From contig JAUWAH010000214.1 of the NCBI GenBank assembly GCA_030602145.1, forward strand, positions 1-5,289: a DNA stretch of 5,289 nucleotides, read 5' to 3'. Both the position numbers and the translations under genes were made by a program. This DNA is from Desulfobulbus sp. (GTDB lineage Bacteria > Desulfobacterota > Desulfobulbia > Desulfobulbales > Desulfobulbaceae). How positions within the stretch are numbered: the stretch's first letter is position 1; each line of letters starts with the position of its first letter. Of this stretch, positions 1-5,289 are shown in pieces. The notes beneath the pieces are model-generated. The model was not told the DNA's origin, did no database searches, and was given only the letters and a program-made list of their open reading frames with translations.

Positions 1-196
1 CCAGGGTGACCACGCCCATCTCCAGGACCGAATTGTGGCCGTTCTCGGCCATTTTACGGACAAAGGGGATGGCGGAGTCGCCGTCGATCCGGTTTTCGCT
101 TTTGTAGCAGATCCGGCCACAGAATTCGATGCGCACCGGCAGTGGTTGCCGGTCAAGTTCATCAAGGATGGCGAAGCTGGGTTCAATGATGCGCAT
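1..196 (-). CDS. thyX: FAD-dependent thymidylate synthase (ThyX-like), 5' part only
   Basis: This is the N-terminal 65 codons of a gene that runs off the left edge. ThyX enzymes methylate dUMP to dTMP in the cytoplasm, using methylenetetrahydrofolate as carbon donor and reduced FAD as hydride carrier. The visible protein begins MRIIEPSFAIL, then has GRICYKSE (residues 27-34) and ENGHNSVLEMG (51-61). These resemble the start of ThyX proteins, where a CYKSE-type segment is followed by a conserved Gly-His (here G53-H54) in a GHxSxxE motif. Many relatives have His after that Glu; here it is Met60. The signature RHRxxSxNE motif would lie beyond the edge, so the family call rests on the N-terminus alone. 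The ATG at 196 was chosen because the MRIIEP start matches the family. There is no clear Shine-Dalgarno sequence before it. It lies downstream of nifS on the same strand, across a 71-bp gap with a hairpin. Confidence 0.72.
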   Translation of the reverse strand, partial: MRIIEPSFAILDELDRQPLPVRIEFCGRICYKSENRIDGDSAIPFVRKMAENGHNSVLEMGVVTL

Positions 197-231
197 GCGA
201 GGGTCCGACGGGAAAGGGTTGGCAAACGCAA

Positions 232-258
232 GGCGCCGCCCCGGTTGAGGACGGCGCC
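232..258 (-). terminator. GC-rich hairpin between nifS and thyX, possible terminator or attenuator
   Basis: A perfect 7-bp inverted repeat (GGCGCCG at 232-238, CGGCGCC at 252-258) starts 9 bases after the nifS stop codon. On the minus-strand RNA the stem can extend by four more pairs (two G-C, two G-U), giving an 11-bp stem with a 5-base loop CAACC. The RNA continues as UUGCGUUUG, a poor U-tract. It could be a weak intrinsic terminator for the nifU-nifS transcript, a partial attenuator before thyX, or a 3'-end stabilising structure. The stem is directly visible; the function is inferred. Confidence 0.5.
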
Positions 259-267
259 GAAAGGGGC

Positions 268-1452
268 CTAGTTGTCTTCCCAGAAGGGTGAGAGGGCGCG
301 CAGCTTGGCGATGATCGCCGGCATGGTCGCCAGCACGAAATCGACCTCCTGCTCGGTATTGTAGATCGAAAGACTGAAACGGATGGAGCCGTGCGCTGCG
401 GTGAACGGTACGCCCATCGCCCGAAGCACGTGGGACGGTTCCAGGGAGCCGGAGGTACATGCCGATCCCGAGGAGGCACAGATATTGTGCTGGTTCATGT
501 GGAGGAGGATGGCCTCGCCCTCGACATACTCGAAGCTGATGTTGGCGGTATTGGGCAACCGTTCCGTTTTGTGGCCATTGAGCAGTGATTTCGGGATCGA
601 ACCCAGAAGCCCTTCCTCAAGCTTGTCACGCAGGGCGCGCACCCTGGTGTTCTCCTCCTCCATCTTCTCTGCGACCAACCGGCAGGCCCGGCCCAGGCCG
701 ATGATCGAGGCGACGTTTTCGGTGCCGCCCCGACGCCCCTGCTCCTGGTGGCCGCCGTTCATGAACGGCACGAACGGTGTCCCCTTGCGGACGTAGAGCA
801 CACCCACTCCCTTGGGGGCGTGGAGCTTGTGGCCGGACAGGGAGAGGAAATCGATGGCCGTTTCCTTGAGGTTGATCGGAATCTTGCCCACCGCCTGCAC
901 GGCATCGGTATGGAAGAGCACGCCACGCTGCCGGGCAATGTCCGCCATCTCCTCCACCGGGAAGAGCACGCCGGTTTCGTTGTTGGCCCACATCGCGCTG
1001 ACGATGGCGGTGTCGTCTTTGAGGCATTCCCGATAGCGCTGCAGGTCCAGGGTGCCGTCGGCCTCGACCGGCAAACGGGTCACATGGTATTTGCGACCGG
1101 TGAAGATCTCCAGGTTGTCGCACAGGTTTTTCACCGCCGGATGTTCCACCCTGGTGGTCACCACATGGTTCTTCTCGGGATAGCTCTGCAAGGCGGAAAG
1201 GATGGCCGTGGAGTCGGACTCGGTGCCGCAGCTGGTGAACACGATTTCCCCGGCATCGGCCCCGAGCAGGTCGGCGACCTCCTGGCGGGCCTGGTTGATC
1301 GCCTGACCGATCTGGCCGCCGAAGGTGTGCATCGAGGAGGGGTTGCCGTAAAATTGGGTCAGATAGGGCGTCATGGCCTCCAGCACCTCGGGGGCGATCC
1401 GGGTGGTGGCGTTGTTGTCCATGTAGATGACCTGCTCGGGGAGGATAGTCAT
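268..1452 (-). CDS. nifS: Cysteine desulfurase NifS
   Basis: This cytoplasmic PLP enzyme converts L-cysteine to alanine and leaves a persulfide sulfur on its own cysteine, which it passes to the NifU scaffold. It is a complete 394-residue class V aminotransferase-fold protein of usual NifS/IscS length. Visible key residues are YMDNNATT near the N-terminus (10-17), His104 in RVEHP (cofactor stacking), NNETG (157-161), Asp183 in HTDAVQ (pyridine nitrogen contact), the PLP-binding Lys209 in SLSGHK, and the catalytic Cys332 in SSGSACTSGSLEPSHVL. The last motif is the group I (NifS/IscS) type. The start codon at 1452 directly follows the nifU stop codon (TAAATG) and has a strong GAGGAGG ribosome binding site at 1461-1467, inside the end of nifU and 8 bases upstream. 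An internal Met11 has no comparable site. The abutting arrangement suggests translational coupling with nifU. NifS is preferred over IscS because of the three-domain NifU partner and the absence of iscR or hscBA in view. No nitrogenase genes are visible. Confidence 0.95.
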   Translation of the reverse strand: MTILPEQVIYMDNNATTRIAPEVLEAMTPYLTQFYGNPSSMHTFGGQIGQAINQARQEVADLLGADAGEIVFTSCGTESDSTAILSALQSYPEKNHVVTTRVEHPAVKNLCDNLEIFTGRKYHVTRLPVEADGTLDLQRYRECLKDDTAIVSAMWANNETGVLFPVEEMADIARQRGVLFHTDAVQAVGKIPINLKETAIDFLSLSGHKLHAPKGVGVLYVRKGTPFVPFMNGGHQEQGRRGGTENVASIIGLGRACRLVAEKMEEENTRVRALRDKLEEGLLGSIPKSLLNGHKTERLPNTANISFEYVEGEAILLHMNQHNICASSGSACTSGSLEPSHVLRAMGVPFTAAHGSIRFSLSIYNTEQEVDFVLATMPAIIAKLRALSPFWEDN

Positions 1453-2289
1453 TTATCTGTCCTCCTCAACGATCAGGGTGTCGAGCACCTGTTCGCGCAG
1501 CTTTTTCTCCACATACTCCTTCAAGGTGGTCCGCGACGAGTGGCAGCCGGCGCAGGCTCCCCGCAGCGACACAGTGACGAAATCGCCGTCGACATCGATC
1601 AGCCGGATGTCACCGTCATCCTTTTTCAGGGTCGGTTTGATTTCCCGTTCAATGACCTCCTCGATCTTCTTGATCTTTTCCAAGGTGGTCATCCGTTTCT
1701 TCCCGGCTGTTCCCGTGGGCTGCGCCGGTGCGCCTTCCACCGTTTCGGCGAGCAGTCCCCGGAGTTTGCCCTCGCACTTGCCGCAGCCGCCGCCGGCTTT
1801 GGTGAAATTGGTGATATCCTCCACCGAGGTCAGCGAGTTTTCCCGGATCGCCCGGATGATTTCAAGATCGGTGACCCCGAAGCATTCGCACACCACCTCG
1901 CCCTGGGCCATGGGCAGGATGGCGCCGGTGTAGTCGGCGATGGCCGCTTCCAGCGCTTCGCGCCCCATGACCGAGCAGTGCATCTTTTCCTTGGGCAGGC
2001 CGCCCAGGGCCTTGGCGATGTCGTCGTTGGTGAGTTTCTTGGCGTCCTCAAGCTTCATGCCCTTGAGCATCTCGGTGAGCACCGAGGAGGAGGCGATGGC
2101 CGAGGCACAGCCGAAGGTCTTGAATCTGGCGTCGGTGATCACCTGGTTTTCGTCGACCTTGATGGTCAGGCGCAGGGCATCGCCGCAGGCGATGGAGCCG
2201 ACGTTGCCGACGCCGTCGGCATTCTCGATTTCACCGACGTTCCGTGGATTGATGAAATGGTCCTGAACTTTATCCGTATATTCCCACAT
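1453..2289 (-). CDS. nifU: Fe-S cluster assembly scaffold NifU, full three-domain form
   Basis: NifU is the scaffold on which Fe-S clusters are built from NifS-derived sulfur and then handed to apoproteins. This 278-residue protein has all three NifU modules with every expected cysteine. The N-terminal IscU-like domain (about 1-125) has Cys35, Asp37, Cys61 and Cys105, the transient cluster site. The central ferredoxin-like domain (about 130-180) has C134-E-C136 and C169-G-K-C172, the permanent [2Fe-2S] ligands. The C-terminal Nfu-type domain (about 200-275) has C246-A-G-C249. A short Ala/Pro/Gly/Thr linker (about 186-196) separates the last two. It is somewhat shorter than Azotobacter NifU, mainly in linkers. 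The ATG at 2289 fits the family start (MWEYTDKVQDHFINPRNVG), but only a weak GGTGAA at 2295-2300 lies upstream. Translation ends at 1453, directly against nifS. The 81-bp gap to the upstream phosphoglucomutase gene has no convincing promoter or terminator, so read-through from that gene is possible. Confidence 0.95.
   Translation of the reverse strand: MWEYTDKVQDHFINPRNVGEIENADGVGNVGSIACGDALRLTIKVDENQVITDARFKTFGCASAIASSSVLTEMLKGMKLEDAKKLTNDDIAKALGGLPKEKMHCSVMGREALEAAIADYTGAILPMAQGEVVCECFGVTDLEIIRAIRENSLTSVEDITNFTKAGGGCGKCEGKLRGLLAETVEGAPAQPTGTAGKKRMTTLEKIKKIEEVIEREIKPTLKKDDGDIRLIDVDGDFVTVSLRGACAGCHSSRTTLKEYVEKKLREQVLDTLIVEEDR
1461..1467 (-). promoter_or_regulatory. Ribosome binding site of nifS inside the nifU 3' end
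   Basis: GAGGAGG on the minus strand is a near-perfect Shine-Dalgarno sequence, 8 bases before the nifS ATG at 1452. It overlaps the last codons of nifU, so ribosomes finishing nifU cross it. It decides the nifS start and supports coupled translation. Confidence 0.85.
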
Positions 2290-2370
2290 GGCCGTTCACC
2301 GGGTTGAGGAGTTTGGGGGGGTGCGTCTGTCGCGGTGATGGTCGCAAAGGATCGCGTCCAGCTTGCTACA
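2290..2370 (-). other. Intergenic gap between the phosphoglucomutase gene and nifU
   Basis: These 81 bases separate two genes on the same strand. On the minus strand a TTGCGA (-35-like) occurs but no acceptable -10 follows at the right distance. A weak GCAA/TTGC pairing after the upstream stop codon lacks a T-tract, so no terminator is called. A run of seven G on the plus strand (2315-2321, C7 on the coding strand) lies in the putative nifU leader. I see no IscR-like or other recognisable operator. Confidence 0.5.
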
Positions 2371-4128
2371 TTAGGGCAAGAGACCTATTTCGGCAAGCAT
2401 CGATTTGGCACTTTTTACCAGCAGGGCGGTTTCTTCCGGTGTTCGGGCCTCCACGTAGAACCGAACCTTGGGCTCGGTGCCGGAGGGACGGATCATGATC
2501 CATGAACCGTCATCGAGGAGCATCTTGCGGCCGTCGATGTCGATCACCTCGGTGATGGTCTTCTCGGCGTTGCCGACCCGCACCCGGCTGCCCGGACCAT
2601 AGGCGCGCAGCTGATCCAAGGTCTGCAGGAGTGCCTCTCCCTGCCGGGAGACGGCGACCCCGTCGCGGTCGGGGTAGTATCGGCCGAAGCGGTCTTCTAT
2701 GTCGGCGAGATACTGCCCAAGGGGCTTGTCGAGGGTGAGCGCCATGTCGATGGCCAAAATCAACCCGATGAAGGCATCCTTTTCCGGGGTGTGGCCGATG
2801 ATCGAGATGCCGTCGGATTCCTCGAAATAGACCAGTGCCTTGTCGATCACCGGCTTGAATTCCTTGAAACCGACCTTGGGTTCGAAGACCGCCTCGCCCA
2901 ACCGGGCGGCCAGGCCGTTGGCCAGGTTGCTCGAGGCCACGGTTTTGGCGACCATGCCACGTTTCCCCTTGATCTCATGGAGAAAATGGTAGGCCATGGC
3001 CCCGAACTGGTTCATGGATATTTCGATGGTGCCGTCGGTGAAACGGATACGGTCGCCGTCGGGGTCGATGATGGCGCCGATCTTGAGAGGCTCCGGGCGG
3101 ACAGCCAGGGCAGCGAGCACCGGCTGCATGTTGGCCGAAGAGGGCTCCGGGGCGATGCCGCCGAAGGTCGGATCGGCGGTGTCGCGCAGCACGGTCAACC
3201 GTGCACCGGGCGGGTTGTCGAGCAGCCGTCCCAGGTAGGTCCGCGAGGCGCCGTGGACGGCGTCGACACAGACCGCGATCCGGTCACTGGCAGCAAGGTC
3301 GGCGAGCAGACGGTCATAATCGATCCCGTGGAGGGATGCGCCTCTGCGGACCAACTGCTGCCAACTGGCCAAGGCGTCTTCACGGATGAGTCCCGGCAGG
3401 TTGTCGAACGGTTGATGCAGGTCGAGATCGGCCGGAAGAAAATCCACCCGCTCCTGTCCGATATACTCCCCGGCCAGTCGGGTGATGGTGTCGGTGAGGA
3501 TCGGGGCGGCCGGGCCTCCATCGGCGGCGTTGTATTTGAAACCGCCGTATTCGAGCGGATTGTGGCTGGGGGTCAGGTTGATCGAGAAAGCGGCCCGACG
3601 GACGAGCACCGAGGCGGAAAGAGCGCCGGTGGTGGCTTCGCCGGCGTAATAGACCGTCACCCCGTTGGCGTGGAGAACATGGACTGCGGCACCGGCCAGC
3701 AGGGCACCACCGAATCGGTTGTCAAAGCCGACCACGCAGCCGCGGCTCTGCATCTCGGCGAAACCGGACACGCCCAGAGCCTGCCTGAGTTCCTCGCTGT
3801 GTTCAGCTTCCCGGTAGAGCCCGAGGATGGCGGCGGTGACCACCGCCACCGACCTGACGAACAGATCCTTGCCCAGCATGCCCCGCCAGCCGGAGGTGCC
3901 GAAGGAGATCGGTTTGGTCGGTCGGCCCGTCCGGGTGAGCATCTCGTCGGCGATCAATCCGTAGACGCGGTCGATGGCCGCCTGCCACGTCCGCCGCTCC
4001 GGCTCGTTCGCCGCCAGGTTGCGGCCCTCGACCAACCGTCTGATCGCTTCGAAATAGTTGCTGTCATCGTGGCAGCCGGCAACGATGGACCGGGTGGTGA
4101 TCGCTTCAATTGCTTGTTCTCTGGTCAT
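2371..4128 (-). CDS. Phosphoglucomutase (alpha-D-phosphohexomutase family)
   Basis: Members of this family interconvert hexose 1-phosphates and 6-phosphates through a phosphoserine enzyme, linking glycolysis or gluconeogenesis to glycogen, cell-wall and sugar-nucleotide synthesis. The 585-residue product carries all the signature loops: FGTSGWRG (76-83), the catalytic serine loop TPSHNP (186-191, Ser188 phosphorylated), the Mg2+ loop DPDGDR (355-360, Asp355/357/359), the sugar-recognition loop EESDG (436-440), and the phosphate-binding loop RPSGTEPK (547-554). TPSHNP followed by EYGGFKYN resembles glucose-specific phosphoglucomutases more than bacterial phosphomannomutases, but substrate cannot be settled from motifs. 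About 75 residues precede the first motif, which is long for the family. The ATG at 4128 is preferred because GGAG lies 6 bases upstream and because a promoter at 4183-4211 would put transcription start near 4176. A longer in-frame GTG start at 4215 would lie outside that transcript. It is divergent from the PEP synthase gene and is followed on the same strand by nifU. Confidence 0.9.
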   Translation of the reverse strand: MTREQAIEAITTRSIVAGCHDDSNYFEAIRRLVEGRNLAANEPERRTWQAAIDRVYGLIADEMLTRTGRPTKPISFGTSGWRGMLGKDLFVRSVAVVTAAILGLYREAEHSEELRQALGVSGFAEMQSRGCVVGFDNRFGGALLAGAAVHVLHANGVTVYYAGEATTGALSASVLVRRAAFSINLTPSHNPLEYGGFKYNAADGGPAAPILTDTITRLAGEYIGQERVDFLPADLDLHQPFDNLPGLIREDALASWQQLVRRGASLHGIDYDRLLADLAASDRIAVCVDAVHGASRTYLGRLLDNPPGARLTVLRDTADPTFGGIAPEPSSANMQPVLAALAVRPEPLKIGAIIDPDGDRIRFTDGTIEISMNQFGAMAYHFLHEIKGKRGMVAKTVASSNLANGLAARLGEAVFEPKVGFKEFKPVIDKALVYFEESDGISIIGHTPEKDAFIGLILAIDMALTLDKPLGQYLADIEDRFGRYYPDRDGVAVSRQGEALLQTLDQLRAYGPGSRVRVGNAEKTITEVIDIDGRKMLLDDGSWIMIRPSGTEPKVRFYVEARTPEETALLVKSAKSMLAEIGLLP

Positions 4129-4134
4129 GGCAAC

Positions 4135-4138
4135 TCCA
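4135..4138 (-). promoter_or_regulatory. Ribosome binding site of the phosphoglucomutase gene
   Basis: GGAG within ATGGAGTTGCC sits 6 bases before the ATG at 4128. It supports this start over the upstream in-frame GTG at 4215, which lacks a comparable site. Confidence 0.65.
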
Positions 4139-4182
4139 TCGGCATGCGGGTGCTGGGTCCATGGATATAACAAAGACGTGTC

Positions 4183-4211
4183 ATCATAGCCTGTTACCCG
4201 GCTGTTGGCAA
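4183..4211 (-). promoter_or_regulatory. Sigma70-type promoter of the phosphoglucomutase gene
   Basis: On the minus strand, TTGCCA (4206-4211, five of six matches to TTGACA) and TATGAT (4183-4188, five of six matches to TATAAT) are separated by exactly 17 bases. Transcription would start near 4176, giving a leader of about 48 bases before the ATG at 4128. The boxes and spacing are visible; promoter activity is inferred. Confidence 0.7.
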
Positions 4212-4266
4212 GCACGGGACGTTGGGTGCGGTCTCCGGAGCGTCCGGGGAGGGGGCGACGTTTCGG

Positions 4267-4295
4267 TTGACCGGTGCGGAGTTATTTTTTATTGT
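4267..4295 (+). promoter_or_regulatory. Sigma70-type promoter of the PEP synthase gene
   Basis: TTGACC (4267-4272, five of six matches to TTGACA) and TATTGT (4290-4295, four of six matches to TATAAT) are separated by 17 bases, with an AT-rich stretch running into the -10 box. Predicted start is near 4302, giving a leader of about 87 bases before the ATG at 4389. Activity is inferred from sequence match only. Confidence 0.6.
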
Positions 4296-4376
4296 CGTCA
4301 TGTTAGCAATCAACAAGCCGGCAATCGCCACCTGTTGCGGACGGTGTGTGCGGGTTGGTCGGCGGTTTCCTTTCAC

Positions 4377-4383
4377 GGGGAGG
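4377..4383 (+). promoter_or_regulatory. Ribosome binding site of the PEP synthase gene
   Basis: GGGGAGG lies 5 bases before the ATG at 4389. It is a good Shine-Dalgarno match and fixes the start of the reading frame. Confidence 0.8.
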
Positions 4384-4388
4384 ACGCA

Positions 4389-5289
4389 ATGAAGAGTTCA
4401 CACGACACAGCACTCATTCTCTGGTTCGACGAGATCGGCATCGAGGACGTGCCGATGGTGGGCGGCAAGAACGCGTCCTTGGGTGAAATGCATCAGAAGT
4501 TGACCGGAAAAGGCGTGGCGGTGCCCAACGGCTATGCAATCACCGCCTATGCCTACCGCTATCTGCTCAAGGAGGCCGGTATCGAAGCGGCCATCCGCGA
4601 AGCCCTGGCCGGACTGGACACCCACGATCTGCGCAACCTGCAGGAGAGAGGGGCCAAGGCACGGGCAATCATCCGATCCGCCGAGTTCCCGGTCGATCTG
4701 CGCCAGGCTATCATCGCCGCGTATGAACAGATGGAGGCGGAGTACGGCAAGAACGTCGACGTGGCGGTCCGGTCGTCGGCCACCGCCGAGGACCTGCCCG
4801 ACGCCTCCTTCGCCGGCCAGCAGGAGACCTATCTCAATATCCGTGGCCCGGAAGCCCTGATCGACGCCTGCAAGCGCTGCTTCGCCTCCCTGTTCACCGA
4901 CCGGGCCATCTCCTACCGACACGACAAGGGATTCGGCCAGTTCGACGTCTATTTGTCCATCGTGGTGCAGAAGATGGTGCGGTCCGATTCCGCCTGCTCG
5001 GGGGTCATCTTTTCCATCGACACCGAATCGGGTTTCAAGGACGCGGTCTTCCTCACCGGTGCCTGGGGCCTGGGGGAGAACGTGGTTCAGGGCGCGGTCA
5101 ATCCTGATGAATACTATGTATTCAAGCCGACCCTCAAGGAGGGGAAACGGCCCATCGTCGGCAAACGGGTGGGGATCAAGGAGATCAAGATGGTCTACAA
5201 TACCGATCCCGGTGCCGTGGAGCCGGTCAAGAACGTAGAGACAACCGTCGAGGAACGCGGATCATATATCTTGGGCGACGACGAGATCC
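4389..5289 (+). CDS. ppsA: Phosphoenolpyruvate synthase (pyruvate, water dikinase), 5' part only
   Basis: PEP synthase converts pyruvate, ATP and water to PEP, AMP and phosphate, the first committed step of gluconeogenesis from pyruvate. The first 300 codons are present and the frame is open to the right edge; family members are about 800 residues long. What is seen is the N-terminal ATP-grasp nucleotide-binding domain of the PEP-utilising family. It includes VGGKNASLGEM (24-34), VPNGYAIT (45-52), the classic VRSSATAEDLPDASFAGQQ (127-145), and WGLGENVVQGAVNPDEY (226-242). The swivelling phosphohistidine domain and the C-terminal PEP/pyruvate-binding barrel lie outside the window. The ATG at 4389 has a strong ribosome binding site. 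PPDK (the pyruvate, phosphate dikinase) is less likely because its N-terminal motifs differ and the SSATAEDLPDASFAGQQ form is that of PEP synthases. It faces away from a phosphoglucomutase gene, consistent with a gluconeogenic pairing. No frameshift is apparent in the visible part. Confidence 0.92.
   Translation, partial: MKSSHDTALILWFDEIGIEDVPMVGGKNASLGEMHQKLTGKGVAVPNGYAITAYAYRYLLKEAGIEAAIREALAGLDTHDLRNLQERGAKARAIIRSAEFPVDLRQAIIAAYEQMEAEYGKNVDVAVRSSATAEDLPDASFAGQQETYLNIRGPEALIDACKRCFASLFTDRAISYRHDKGFGQFDVYLSIVVQKMVRSDSACSGVIFSIDTESGFKDAVFLTGAWGLGENVVQGAVNPDEYYVFKPTLKEGKRPIVGKRVGIKEIKMVYNTDPGAVEPVKNVETTVEERGSYILGDDEI

Larger units (their letters stand above)
4129..4388. other. Divergent promoter region between phosphoglucomutase and PEP synthase genes
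   Basis: These 260 bases hold the control signals of two genes pointing away from each other. The two -35 boxes are 55 bases apart (4212-4266 between them). That central stretch contains a perfect 8-bp palindrome CTCCGGAG (4233-4240) and a GACGTT repeated at 4218-4223 and 4257-4262. A short inverted repeat CGGTTGACCG (4264-4273) covers most of the rightward -35 box. A shared regulator could bind here, but no known operator consensus is recognised. I find no credible small gene in it. Confidence 0.6.

Noticed and set aside
35..271. A 78-codon plus-strand frame at the left end
   Set aside because: It is antisense to the thyX-like start and the hairpin, and its product has no recognisable motif.
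748..2307. A 519-codon open frame on the plus strand, antisense to nifS and nifU
   Set aside because: It crosses two unmistakable minus-strand genes, is rich in Gly, His and Asp with no recognisable motif, and is what high GC at third positions produces on the opposite strand.
2337..2362. Possible sigma54 promoter upstream of nifU (TGGACGCG then TTTGCG on the minus strand)
   Set aside because: The GG and GC elements are 12 bases apart, not the required 10, and the rest of the match is weak. It was tempting only because nif genes often use sigma54.
2791..4170. A 459-codon open frame on the plus strand, antisense to the phosphoglucomutase gene
   Set aside because: It is fully antisense to a gene with all family motifs, has low-complexity Gly/Val/Asp-rich composition, and resembles no protein I recognise.
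4281..4293. The T-rich stretch near 4285-4290 as a terminator
   Set aside because: Both flanking genes point away from this region, no GC-rich stem immediately precedes the T-run, and it fits better as the AT-rich part of the PEP synthase promoter.
4194..4376. A 60-codon minus-strand frame in the divergent intergenic region
   Set aside because: It overlaps both predicted promoters and has no family resemblance or ribosome binding site that I could identify.
4398..4922. A 174-codon open frame on the minus strand, antisense to the PEP synthase gene
   Set aside because: The plus strand carries the conserved ATP-grasp motifs in this segment, so the minus frame is a shadow.

Overview
The window is about 5.3 kb of compact, GC-rich bacterial chromosome made entirely of conserved metabolic genes. 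I found no mobile element, CRISPR array, rRNA or tRNA. The combination of a three-domain NifU with NifS, a ThyX-type thymidylate synthase, and a phosphoglucomutase divergent from PEP synthase fits an anaerobic Desulfobacterota-like (deltaproteobacterial) bacterium. That assignment is inferred from protein style and is not proven.

Layout, read from the right. A divergent intergenic region (4129-4388) separates a rightward phosphoenolpyruvate synthase gene (4389 to the right edge, 300 codons present) from a leftward set of genes. The leftward set, in transcription order, is a phosphoglucomutase-family gene (4128-2371), an 81-bp gap, nifU (2289-1453), nifS (1452-268, starting on the base after the nifU stop codon), a 71-bp gap with a terminator-like hairpin, and the first 65 codons of a thyX-like gene (196 to the left edge). 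Each strand of the divergent region carries a good sigma70-type promoter: TTGACC-17-TATTGT for the PEP synthase and TTGCCA-17-TATGAT for the phosphoglucomutase. The second promoter helps fix the phosphoglucomutase start at 4128, because a longer in-frame GTG start at 4215 would lie upstream of the predicted transcript.

How the genes fit together. PEP synthase makes PEP from pyruvate, and the phosphoglucomutase family interconverts hexose 1- and 6-phosphates. The divergent pair therefore covers the entry and the sugar-phosphate end of gluconeogenesis or polysaccharide synthesis. NifS supplies sulfane sulfur from cysteine and NifU is the scaffold that builds and transfers Fe-S clusters. With no nitrogenase genes nearby, the pair may be the general Fe-S assembly system of the cell. 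ThyX makes dTMP. I see no obviously novel system here. The points worth a second look are the stand-alone NifU-NifS pair, the divergent promoter region, the N-terminal extension of the phosphoglucomutase, and the hairpin before thyX.
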